Shown piece by piece: positions 1 to 5,510 of a stretch of DNA of 5,510 bases. The DNA is from Acidobacteriota bacterium (GTDB lineage Bacteria; Acidobacteriota; UBA890). Below the pieces are notes generated by a model, which saw only the letters and a program-made list of their open reading frames with translations, had not been told where the DNA came from and searched no databases. The translations under genes and the position numbers were made by a program. Where the stretch lies: assembly GCA_002722645.1 (NCBI GenBank), contig PBML01000009.1, positions 16,567 to 22,076 of the forward strand, in the 5' to 3' direction. Numbering within the stretch: the stretch's first letter is position 1; each line of letters opens with the position of its first letter.

Positions 1-3
1 CTG

Positions 4-360
4 ATGATGGAAACCATCGGACTCTACAATTACTGGGTCGTGGTCGTTCTGATGATGACCGGCTTTTACATCGTCGTTGCGCGCGACAACCTCATAAAAA
101 AAGTCATCGGGTTGAACATTTTCCAGACCTCCGTGTTCCTCCTGTTCATTTCGGCCGGCAAAGTCGATGGGGGGTCGGCACCAATCCTGGCAGAGGGTAT
201 CGATATATATTCGAATCCTCTCCCGGGAGTCCTCATACTCACCGCTATCGTCGTCGGTGTAGCTACCACCGCCGTCGCCTTGGGGCTAATCGTTCGTATA
301 AATGAAGCGTATGGAACGATCGAAGAGCCCGAGATCCATCTTGAGGATGTAGAGGCTTGA
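4..360 (+). CDS. mrpC: Mrp-type cation:proton antiporter subunit C (MrpC/MnhC, NuoK-like)
   Basis: This is a small integral membrane subunit of a multisubunit Na+(or K+)/H+ antiporter, homologous to complex I NuoK. The 118 residues form three membrane helices at about 8-26, 30-51 and 75-98, followed by an acidic cytosolic tail (EEPEIHLEDVEA). The best family marker is NPLPGVLILTAIVVG at residues 71-85, matching the MrpC motif usually written PLPQALVLTAIVIG; the Gln is Gly here. Helices 2 and 3 contain no Glu or Asp, whereas NuoK has two key membrane glutamates, so this is MrpC rather than NuoK. The length is normal for the family. The start is uncertain: ATG occurs at both 4 and 7, and the window begins three bases earlier. 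A TGA at 2-4 would overlap the first ATG by one base and could end an upstream mrpB. The 3' end overlaps the next gene by four bases. Confidence 0.9.
   Translation: MMETIGLYNYWVVVVLMMTGFYIVVARDNLIKKVIGLNIFQTSVFLLFISAGKVDGGSAPILAEGIDIYSNPLPGVLILTAIVVGVATTAVALGLIVRINEAYGTIEEPEIHLEDVEA
343..346 (+). promoter_or_regulatory. Ribosome binding site supporting the TTG start of the mrpD-like gene
   Basis: GAGG lies ten bases before the TTG at 357. A second AGAGG at 351-355 is too close to act on that codon. No ATG or GTG occurs nearby in the frame, and the protein begins MIDNPLPILQVLLPL as MrpD proteins usually do, so TTG is the best start. The TTGA overlap with the upstream stop codon suggests translational coupling. 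Confidence 0.5.
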
Positions 361-1847
361 TCGATAACCCCCTGCCGATACTACAGGTCCTACTTCCGCT
401 GGTTGCTGCGGTGCTGTGTCTCCTCCTGCGGAACCGTTTGATAGTCACAACACTGGCAATCGTGGTGACTTGGGTCACTTTCGCAGTTTCGGTGGCACTG
501 ATGTCTGCGGTGTTGCGCCAGGGAGTAATCTCCTATGAGCTAGGCGGCTGGCCTCCCCCATTTGGCATCGAATATCGAGTCGACGTTCTCAACGCATTCG
601 TCCTTGTTCTCGTTTCCGGTATCGGCGCTGTGGTAGCAACTTGGTCACCGTCAAGCATCTCCGTTGAACTGCCGCGTTACGAGCGCCATTACCTCTTCTA
701 CTGTGCGTACCTGCTGTGCCTTGCTGGGCTTCTCGGAATTGCCGTCACCGGCGATATGTTCAACGTGTTCGTGTTTCTCGAGATCTCAGCTTTGTCTTCG
801 TATGTGCTCATCAGCTTGGGGCAAGATCGGCGCGCTCTTACCGCAGCCTATTCCTACCTGGTGATGGGAACTCTCGGGGCAACGTTCATACTCATCGGCA
901 TTGGCTTGCTGTACATAATGACCGGTACGCTCAACATGGCGGACTTGGCTGAGCGTCTTCCCGAAGTGCTCGACACCCGGACAGTAATCGTTGCGTTCGG
1001 ATTCCTTGTGGTTGGCGTCAGTCTGAAGATGGCTTTGTTCCCGCTTCACCTTTGGCTGCCTAACGCATACGCATACGCACCATCTGCAGTAACCGCGTTT
1101 CTCGCGGCGACAGCCACCAAGGTTTCAGTTTACCTGCTGCTACGGTTTTTTTTCACCGTCTTCGGGTATGAATTCGCTTTCGACAGGATGCAGCTGTGGA
1201 TCTTCTTGATGCCATTGGCTCTAGTCGGAATCGTGACCGCCTCGCTAGTTGCGATCTTTCAAAACAACATCAAACGTATGCTTGCGTACTCGAGCGTCGC
1301 GCAAATCGGCTACATGGTGTTAGGAATTAGCTTCGCCTCCGTGAACGGTTTGACCGGGGGAATCGTGCATCTTTTCAATCATGGCCTGATGAAATGCGCA
1401 CTGTTCCTTGCCTTGGGGTGCATTGTCTACCGTTGCGGTGCCGACCACATCGACGAAATGCGTGGCCTTGGGCGCACTATGCCCTGGACGATGGCCGCGT
1501 TCGTCGCCGGTGGACTCAGCCTCATCGGGGTACCGATGACGGTTGGATTTATCTCGAAATGGTACCTGGTCGTGGCAGCTCTAGAACGAGGCCTGTGGCC
1601 CGTGGCCGCGGTAGTTTTGTTCAGCTCCCTTCTCGCCGCCGTCTACATTTGGCGTGTCGTTGAAGTCGCCTATTTCGAGGCACCATCAGCGGTCGAGGGA
1701 GAAGGCTCGGTGCGTGAGGCCCCGCTTGCGATGCTGATCCCAGTATGGGCTCTGGTAGTAGCGATCTTTTACTTCGGTATCACAACGGAGTTTACGGCGG
1801 GCATCGCACGCCAAGCTGCAGAGTCGCTTCTCAGGGTGGCCTCGTGA
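357..1847 (+). CDS. mrpD: Mrp-type cation:proton antiporter subunit D (NuoM/NuoN-like)
   Basis: This is a polytopic inner-membrane antiporter-like subunit that carries protons and/or cations across the membrane as part of the Mrp complex. Its 496 residues match the usual MrpD length and fit the 14-helix plan of the family. Residues expected in the transport path are present: Glu142 in TM5 (VFVFLEISALSSYV), Lys224 in TM7 (VSLKMALFPLHLWLP), His231, Lys255 in TM8 (AATATKVSVYLLLR), Lys306 (NNIKRMLAYSSVAQIGYM), His338 and Lys346, and Lys401 in TM12 (GFISKWYL). Glu142 aligns with the MrpD glutamate known to be essential in Bacillus. The end SSLLAAVYIWRVVEVAYF (423-440) is typical of MrpD rather than NuoN. 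Translation starts at TTG within TTGA, and the 3' end overlaps the next gene as GTGA. A run of eight T at 1146-1153 encodes Phe residues, and the frame stays intact. Confidence 0.93.
   Translation: MIDNPLPILQVLLPLVAAVLCLLLRNRLIVTTLAIVVTWVTFAVSVALMSAVLRQGVISYELGGWPPPFGIEYRVDVLNAFVLVLVSGIGAVVATWSPSSISVELPRYERHYLFYCAYLLCLAGLLGIAVTGDMFNVFVFLEISALSSYVLISLGQDRRALTAAYSYLVMGTLGATFILIGIGLLYIMTGTLNMADLAERLPEVLDTRTVIVAFGFLVVGVSLKMALFPLHLWLPNAYAYAPSAVTAFLAATATKVSVYLLLRFFFTVFGYEFAFDRMQLWIFLMPLALVGIVTASLVAIFQNNIKRMLAYSSVAQIGYMVLGISFASVNGLTGGIVHLFNHGLMKCALFLALGCIVYRCGADHIDEMRGLGRTMPWTMAAFVAGGLSLIGVPMTVGFISKWYLVVAALERGLWPVAAVVLFSSLLAAVYIWRVVEVAYFEAPSAVEGEGSVREAPLAMLIPVWALVVAIFYFGITTEFTAGIARQAAESLLRVAS
1833..1839 (+). 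promoter_or_regulatory. Ribosome binding site fixing the GTG start of the second antiporter subunit
   Basis: AGGGTGG lies a few bases before GTG at 1844 and resembles the anti-16S complement. The open frame extends back to an ATG at 1745, but those extra 33 residues are polar, unlike the N-terminus of this family, and lie wholly inside the mrpD-like gene. The GTG start gives a proper first membrane helix and a four-base GTGA overlap. Confidence 0.55.
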
Positions 1848-3361
1848 ATCCCTCAACTGCTGTCTGTGTGGCCGTGGCCCTGCCCTTGATCGGGGCCCTT
1901 CTGGTCGTCTCCCTGCGCCGCTGGCCAAATGCGCGCGAGGCGGCGAGCTTGATTACCGGTGGCACTCTTTTCGGCGTGGTTCTGTCGCTTCTCCCCGACG
2001 TTCAGTCGGGTGCTCGTCCCGAGGCGCAACTGGTCGAGGTGATGAGCGGCCTGTGGCTAGCCTTCAGGTTAGAACCACTTGGCATGTTGTTCGCGCTCGT
2101 TGCCTCTGGTCTTTGGATCGTTACAACGACTTACGCGATCGGCTACATGCGCGGACATCACGAAAAAGACCAGACCCGTTTCTACGCCTGCTTCGCAATC
2201 GCCATCTCCGCCGCGATGGGTGTAGCGATGGCTGCGAACTTACTTACGCTTTTCGTGTTTTACGAGATTCTAACCCTCTCAACCTACCCTCTCGTTACCC
2301 ACCACCGCACCGAAAATGCGATGCGTGCGGGCAGAGTGTATCTGGGAATACTGATCGGTACTTCGGTGGGGTTCTTGCTGTTAGCGACCATCTGGACCTG
2401 GCATCTGGCCGGAACGCTCGACTTTCGCCCCGGCGGTATCCTGGCGGGGCGTGCTGACAACTGGGTCCTCGGCATATTGTTGGCGCTGTTCGCCTTTGGC
2501 ACCGGCAAGGCGGCTTTGATGCCATTTCACCGCTGGCTCCCAGCCGCGATGGTCGCTCCAACTCCAGTCAGCGCTCTCCTGCACGCTGTGGCAGTGGTAA
2601 AGGCGGGCGTCTTTACGGTCATGAAAATCGTTGTCTACATCTTTGGCATCGATCTCTTGCACGATACCGGACTGAGTGACTGGCTAATGTACGTTGCTGC
2701 GTTCACCATCATCGCCGCATCACTCGTCGCGCTCACAAAAGACAACTTGAAAGCACGACTCGCCTACTCGACGATAAGTCAGCTCTCTTACATCGTTCTT
2801 GGAGCTGCTTTGGCCACTAGTGCTGGAGTCCTCGGCGGTAGCATGCATATCGCCATGCATGCGTTTGGCAAAATCACCCTCTTTTTCTGTGCCGGAGCGA
2901 TCTACGTCGCTGCACACAAGACGGAAATTAGCGACATGAACGGCATAGGTCGCACCATGCCAATCACTATGATGGCCTTCTTCGTCGGCTCGCTCAGCGT
3001 TATCGGCCTGCCACCATTCGGGGGTTCGTGGAGCAAGTGGTTCCTGGTCCTCGGCGCGCTTGAAGCAGAGAAAACCATCTTCATTGCGGTTCTAATTATC
3101 AGCTCGCTGTTGAACGTCGCGTACCTGATGCCGGTGGTAGCAAGGGCTTTCTTCGTCGCCGCTCCAGAGACAGGGCCGAGCAGCGCGGCCGCACACCAGG
3201 GTCATGAGGTAAGGAGGGCAAAGGACGGATCTTCGATTAACGAAGCCCCCGGTTTCTGCCTGGTAGCGCTCTGCGTAACGGCAGCAGGGTGCGTCGCCCT
3301 CTTCTTCTTCGCCGATACCCTCTACCAGCTGCTAACTCCCATCGTGAACGTGAACCCATAA
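1844..3361 (+). CDS. Second antiporter-like subunit, NuoL/MrpA-N-terminal-like (proton-conducting membrane transporter family)
   Basis: This polytopic membrane protein of 505 residues is a paralogue of the mrpD-like gene and is probably a second ion-translocating unit of the same complex. The central signature is the NuoL/MrpA type: GTGKAALMPFHRWLP (219-233), APTPVSALLHAVAVVKAGVF (238-257). YAIGYMRGHHEKDQTRFY (97-114) resembles the NuoL YSIGYM segment. Channel residues are Glu141 in TM5 (FVFYEILTLSTYPL), Lys222 in TM7, His229, His247, Lys253 in TM8, Lys303 (DNLKARLAYSTISQLSYI), His335, His339, Lys343 and Lys398 in TM12 (GGSWSKWFL). A hydrophilic loop at about 440-467 (HQGHEVRRAK) separates the last two helices. 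At about 500 residues it lacks the long C-terminal part of MrpA and the lateral helix of NuoL. It starts at GTG 1844, overlapping the upstream stop, and ends six bases before the next gene. It may be named subunit D in databases, so no symbol is given. Confidence 0.88.
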   Translation: MNPSTAVCVAVALPLIGALLVVSLRRWPNAREAASLITGGTLFGVVLSLLPDVQSGARPEAQLVEVMSGLWLAFRLEPLGMLFALVASGLWIVTTTYAIGYMRGHHEKDQTRFYACFAIAISAAMGVAMAANLLTLFVFYEILTLSTYPLVTHHRTENAMRAGRVYLGILIGTSVGFLLLATIWTWHLAGTLDFRPGGILAGRADNWVLGILLALFAFGTGKAALMPFHRWLPAAMVAPTPVSALLHAVAVVKAGVFTVMKIVVYIFGIDLLHDTGLSDWLMYVAAFTIIAASLVALTKDNLKARLAYSTISQLSYIVLGAALATSAGVLGGSMHIAMHAFGKITLFFCAGAIYVAAHKTEISDMNGIGRTMPITMMAFFVGSLSVIGLPPFGGSWSKWFLVLGALEAEKTIFIAVLIISSLLNVAYLMPVVARAFFVAAPETGPSSAAAHQGHEVRRAKDGSSINEAPGFCLVALCVTAAGCVALFFFADTLYQLLTPIVNVNP

Positions 3362-3367
3362 CGCACC

Positions 3368-3679
3368 ATGCCAGAAAACGCCAACACTGACAGCCACGAG
3401 CATCGCTCTAGCGCCAACGTAGTGGATCCTGCGCAAAGCGACAAAAAATACTGGCTCGACGACCCGGGGAATGTCAAAAAAATATACCGCAGCCTTTGGA
3501 TCCTCTGCGCCCTTCTAGTTGCAGCTGATCTCTTTTACGAAAAGCATATCGAGTTTCCTGTCGAGGGTTTTCTTGGGTTTTTCGGTTTTTATGGCTTTGT
3601 CTCCTGTGTATTACTAGTGCTAGCGGCCAAGCAGCTACGCAAGATCGTGGGCCGGGACGAGGATTACTATGATCGATAG
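3368..3679 (+). CDS. Small two-helix membrane protein of the Mrp-like operon, function unknown
   Basis: I cannot assign a function. The 103-residue product has a polar N-terminal tail (1-26), then YWLDDPGNVKKIYR (28-41), a membrane helix at about 42-56, a short charged loop (YEKHIEFPVEG, 57-67), a second helix rich in Phe, Gly and Tyr (about 68-87), and a basic then acidic end (KQLRKIVGRDEDYYDR). Both helix termini would lie on the same side, probably the cytosol given the flanking Lys and Arg residues. It does not look like MrpB, E, F or G, which have three or more helices or an extra domain. Its position between two antiporter-like genes, with six bases upstream and an 11-base overlap downstream, argues for an accessory subunit or assembly factor of the complex. 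The ATG has only a weak ribosome binding site, so it may be translated by coupling. I recall similar small proteins in proteobacterial clusters of this kind, from memory and not checked. Confidence 0.8.
   Translation: MPENANTDSHEHRSSANVVDPAQSDKKYWLDDPGNVKKIYRSLWILCALLVAADLFYEKHIEFPVEGFLGFFGFYGFVSCVLLVLAAKQLRKIVGRDEDYYDR
3659..3663 (+). promoter_or_regulatory. Ribosome binding site of the third antiporter subunit
   Basis: GAGGA lies five bases before the ATG at 3669. It is embedded in the codons for the acidic tail of the upstream small protein, so translation of that gene runs through this site and the 11-base overlap. Confidence 0.55.
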
Positions 3680-5360
3680 TTTCCCGCCTGGTTGGCTTTT
3701 GATCTTTGGGGGGCTGCTGGTCCCGCTTTTTCGTGGGCGCTTACGCTCAGCTTACATGCTACTTCTGCCGGCGCTCGGCTTCCTTCAATTACTGTTGCTG
3801 CCGCACGGGGAGCTCCTGCAAGTCTCTATCTTCGATTACTCCCTAACACCTGTGCGTGTGGATCCGCTGAGCCTTGTGTTCGGTTACATCTTTCACATCG
3901 CGGCGTTTCTCGGCATGATCTTCGCTCTCCGAGTAAAGGACTGTGGCCAACACGTTGCTGCGTTCGTCTACGCGGGAAGTGCCATCGGCGCAGTTTTCGC
4001 AGGCGATCTGATCACGCTTTTCGTTTACTGGGAGATCGCGGCAATCTCCTCTGTCTTCTTGATCTGGGCCCGCCGTAGCGAGCGCTCGTATCGAGCCGGT
4101 ATGCGGTATTTAATCTTCCAGATAGCATCCGGCGTGCTACTTCTTGCGGGAACGCTGGCGCATTTCTATCAAACCGGGTCTCTTGCGTTCGACTATCTCG
4201 GGATCAACAGCATGGGTGGTACGTTGATTTTGATCGCCTTCGGCATCAAATGCGCCTTCCCTCTGTTACACAATTGGCTGGAAGACGCCTACCCGGAAGC
4301 TACCGTGACCGGAACAGTGTTTCTCAGTTCTTTCACAACCAAGATGGCCGTCTACGCGCTGGCGCGAGGCTTCCCCGGGACCGAACAGCTGATTTGGATT
4401 GGGGCCATGATGGCCGCTTTCCCAATTTTCTACGCCGTAATCGTCAATGACCTTCGGCGAGTACTTACCTACAGCATGAACAACCAGCTAGGTTTTATGG
4501 TCGTCGGTGTTGGCATCGGTACAGAACTGGCCCTTAATGGGGCTGTGGCACACGCTTTTGCTGACATTCTTTTCAAGGGTGTGCTGTTCATGTCGATGGG
4601 CGCGGTGCTGCTGCGCACGGGCACAGTAAAAGGCTCCGAGCTCGGCGGCCTATACAAATCCATGCCATGGACGGCCACCTTCTGTATCGTGGGTGCTGCT
4701 TCGATCTCTGCTTTCCCTCTCTTCAGCGCTTTTGCCACCAAGTCAATGATCCTTTCGGCAACCGCTGAGAATCACTACGCCTTTGTTTATTTCGTCCTAT
4801 TGTTCGCCTCCGCGGGCGTATTCCATCATTCCGGTATCAAGATTCCCTATTTTGCTTTCTTCGGACACGACTCTGGAATTCGCTGCAAGGAGGCCCCACG
4901 AAACATGCTGATAGCCATGGGCTTGGCAGCTTCCTTGTGCATCGGGATTGGTGTCTTCCCAGGCGTGCTTTACAACATTTTGCCGTTTCCTGTCGACTAC
5001 GAACCGTACACGGTCACCCACGTCATTACCCAGCTGCAACTTCTGTTTTGGTCCGCCGTTGCATTCGCTTGGTTAAATTGGGTCGGCTTGTACCCCCCCG
5101 AGCTTAGGTCTGTCAACTTAGACAGCGATTGGATTGTCCGTCGACTCGTGCCGAGGATGTTTGGGCCGGTCACGCGCGCGTTTGCCCGCTTGTGGACGGG
5201 AACACTCGATCAGCTCGGCCGACGTGCGACCGCCACATTGCAGACGGTCCACCGCCATCACGGGCCACAAGGGATTCTCGAGCGAACATGGCCGACGGGC
5301 AGTATGGCCTTGTGGGTCGCGATATTACTGGCGCTGATCCTGCTTCTTTACTATCTCTGA
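3669..5360 (+). CDS. Third antiporter-like subunit with C-terminal extension (Na+/H+ antiporter subunit D family)
   Basis: This 563-residue polytopic membrane protein is the third NuoL/M/N paralogue of the operon. Channel residues are Glu122 in TM5 (LFVYWEIAAISSVF), Lys194 in TM7 (GIKCAFPLLHNWLEDAYPEA), His201, Lys225 in TM8 (SSFTTKMAVYAL), His295 and Lys303, and Lys358 in TM12 (FSAFATKSMIL). The segment DLRRVLTYSMNNQLGFM (261-277) departs from its paralogues: an Arg replaces the usual Lys, and Asn-Asn replaces the small residues before the Gln. After the last core helix (about 453-475) comes a region rich in Arg and hydrophobic residues (about 482-540), then a final helix at 545-563 ending LLYYL. 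That arrangement recalls the lateral helix and anchoring helix of NuoL, but it is shorter. The start at ATG 3669 is supported by GAGGA. It is the last gene of the visible operon, followed five bases on by a stem-loop. Confidence 0.88.
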   Translation: MIDSFPPGWLLIFGGLLVPLFRGRLRSAYMLLLPALGFLQLLLLPHGELLQVSIFDYSLTPVRVDPLSLVFGYIFHIAAFLGMIFALRVKDCGQHVAAFVYAGSAIGAVFAGDLITLFVYWEIAAISSVFLIWARRSERSYRAGMRYLIFQIASGVLLLAGTLAHFYQTGSLAFDYLGINSMGGTLILIAFGIKCAFPLLHNWLEDAYPEATVTGTVFLSSFTTKMAVYALARGFPGTEQLIWIGAMMAAFPIFYAVIVNDLRRVLTYSMNNQLGFMVVGVGIGTELALNGAVAHAFADILFKGVLFMSMGAVLLRTGTVKGSELGGLYKSMPWTATFCIVGAASISAFPLFSAFATKSMILSATAENHYAFVYFVLLFASAGVFHHSGIKIPYFAFFGHDSGIRCKEAPRNMLIAMGLAASLCIGIGVFPGVLYNILPFPVDYEPYTVTHVITQLQLLFWSAVAFAWLNWVGLYPPELRSVNLDSDWIVRRLVPRMFGPVTRAFARLWTGTLDQLGRRATATLQTVHRHHGPQGILERTWPTGSMALWVAILLALILLLYYL

Positions 5361-5364
5361 TATC

Positions 5365-5389
5365 AAGCGCGGCCAACGCCCTCGCGTTT
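5365..5389 (+). terminator. Candidate stem-loop after the last gene, possible weak terminator
   Basis: The arms AAGCGCGG (5365-5372) and TCGCGTTT (5382-5389) can form eight pairs, two of them G-U, around a nine-base loop. The wobble pairs work only in RNA made from the + strand. It begins just after the stop codon at 5358-5360, where an operon terminator or a 3'-end-protecting hairpin would sit. There is no strong U run after the stem, only AT-rich sequence, so termination by this element alone is doubtful. Confidence 0.35.
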
Positions 5390-5409
5390 CACAATATCTT
5401 TATAAGTCG

Positions 5410-5437
5410 TTTAGATTCAGTACTTTACCGTTATTAT
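5410..5437 (+). promoter_or_regulatory. Weak sigma70-like promoter candidate in the AT-rich tail
   Basis: TTTAGA (5410-5415) and TATTAT (5432-5437) are spaced by 16 bases within a stretch clearly richer in A and T than the rest of the window. The match is partial (four of six in the first box), and no downstream gene is visible to support it. AT-rich spacer DNA yields such matches by chance. Confidence 0.2.
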
Positions 5438-5510
5438 ATTCATCGTGGGTTCTCTCTAGTCTCGGTGCCCGGACCGACTTCCACCGACTTTGCAGGCGGC
5501 TTGGTCTCGG

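Noticed and set aside
96..102. A AAA AAA slippery-looking heptamer in mrpC (and a similar run of seven A at 3476-3482)
   Set aside because: Both encode Lys-Lys, the zero-frame proteins have normal length or an intact operon context, and no stimulatory structure is evident after either.
1063..1080. Tandem ACGCAT repeats in the mrpD-like gene
   Set aside because: They encode NAYAYAP in the conserved loop after TM7; two and a half units fit protein constraint and are too few to call a repeat.
1146..1153. Run of eight T in the mrpD-like gene as a phase-variation or frameshift site
   Set aside because: The frame is intact, the run encodes Phe in a membrane helix, and there is no sign of a broken or alternative product.
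1745..1843. N-terminal extension of the second antiporter gene back to an ATG at 1745
   Set aside because: The added 33 residues are polar, overlap the mrpD-like gene by about 100 bases and do not fit the family; GTG at 1844 has a ribosome binding site and a GTGA overlap.
66..5376. Numerous antisense and shifted open frames of 60-134 codons across the operon
   Set aside because: All lie inside well-supported membrane protein genes, show no recognisable domains and are the shadows expected of GC-rich coding sequence.
5465..5510. GTG-initiated + strand open frame running off the right end
   Set aside because: Only 15 codons, no ribosome binding site, and several frames are open over such a short stretch.

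Overview
The window lies inside one tightly packed operon on the + strand. It encodes membrane subunits of an Mrp/Mnh-type multisubunit cation:proton antiporter, the family related to the membrane arm of respiratory complex I. Base composition looks moderately GC-rich by eye. TTG and GTG starts, overlapping genes and the protein sequences point to a bacterium, most likely a member of the Pseudomonadota. That placement is an inference, as the window holds no taxonomic marker.

Layout: (1) 4-360, an MrpC/NuoK-like three-helix subunit whose start sits at the window edge. (2) 357-1847, a canonical MrpD-like subunit with a TTG start in a TTGA overlap. (3) 1844-3361, a second antiporter-like subunit carrying the NuoL/MrpA-type signature, with a GTG start in a GTGA overlap. 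(4) 3368-3679, a 103-residue protein with two membrane helices and no function I can assign. (5) 3669-5360, a third antiporter-like subunit of 563 residues with a C-terminal amphipathic extension and a last membrane helix. The final 150 bases are non-coding or unresolved. They hold a stem-loop just after the last stop codon, then an AT-rich stretch with a weak promoter-like sequence and short repeats.

How the parts fit: the three large proteins are paralogues of complex I NuoL/M/N. Each keeps the polar residues of a proton or cation channel: a Glu in TM5, Lys in TM7 and TM8, and a Lys in TM12. With the NuoK-like subunit they resemble a complex I membrane arm without redox subunits. No fused MrpA is visible. 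The set of three separate antiporter-like subunits plus a small extra membrane protein differs from the seven-gene mrpA-G operon of Bacillus, which has two (MrpA and MrpD). The remaining subunits (MrpB, E, F, G and a NuoJ-like/DUF4040 protein) would be expected upstream of the window. I see no mobile element, CRISPR array, tRNA or rRNA. Nothing here amounts to a clearly new system. The best leads are the unassigned small subunit and the three-antiporter architecture.
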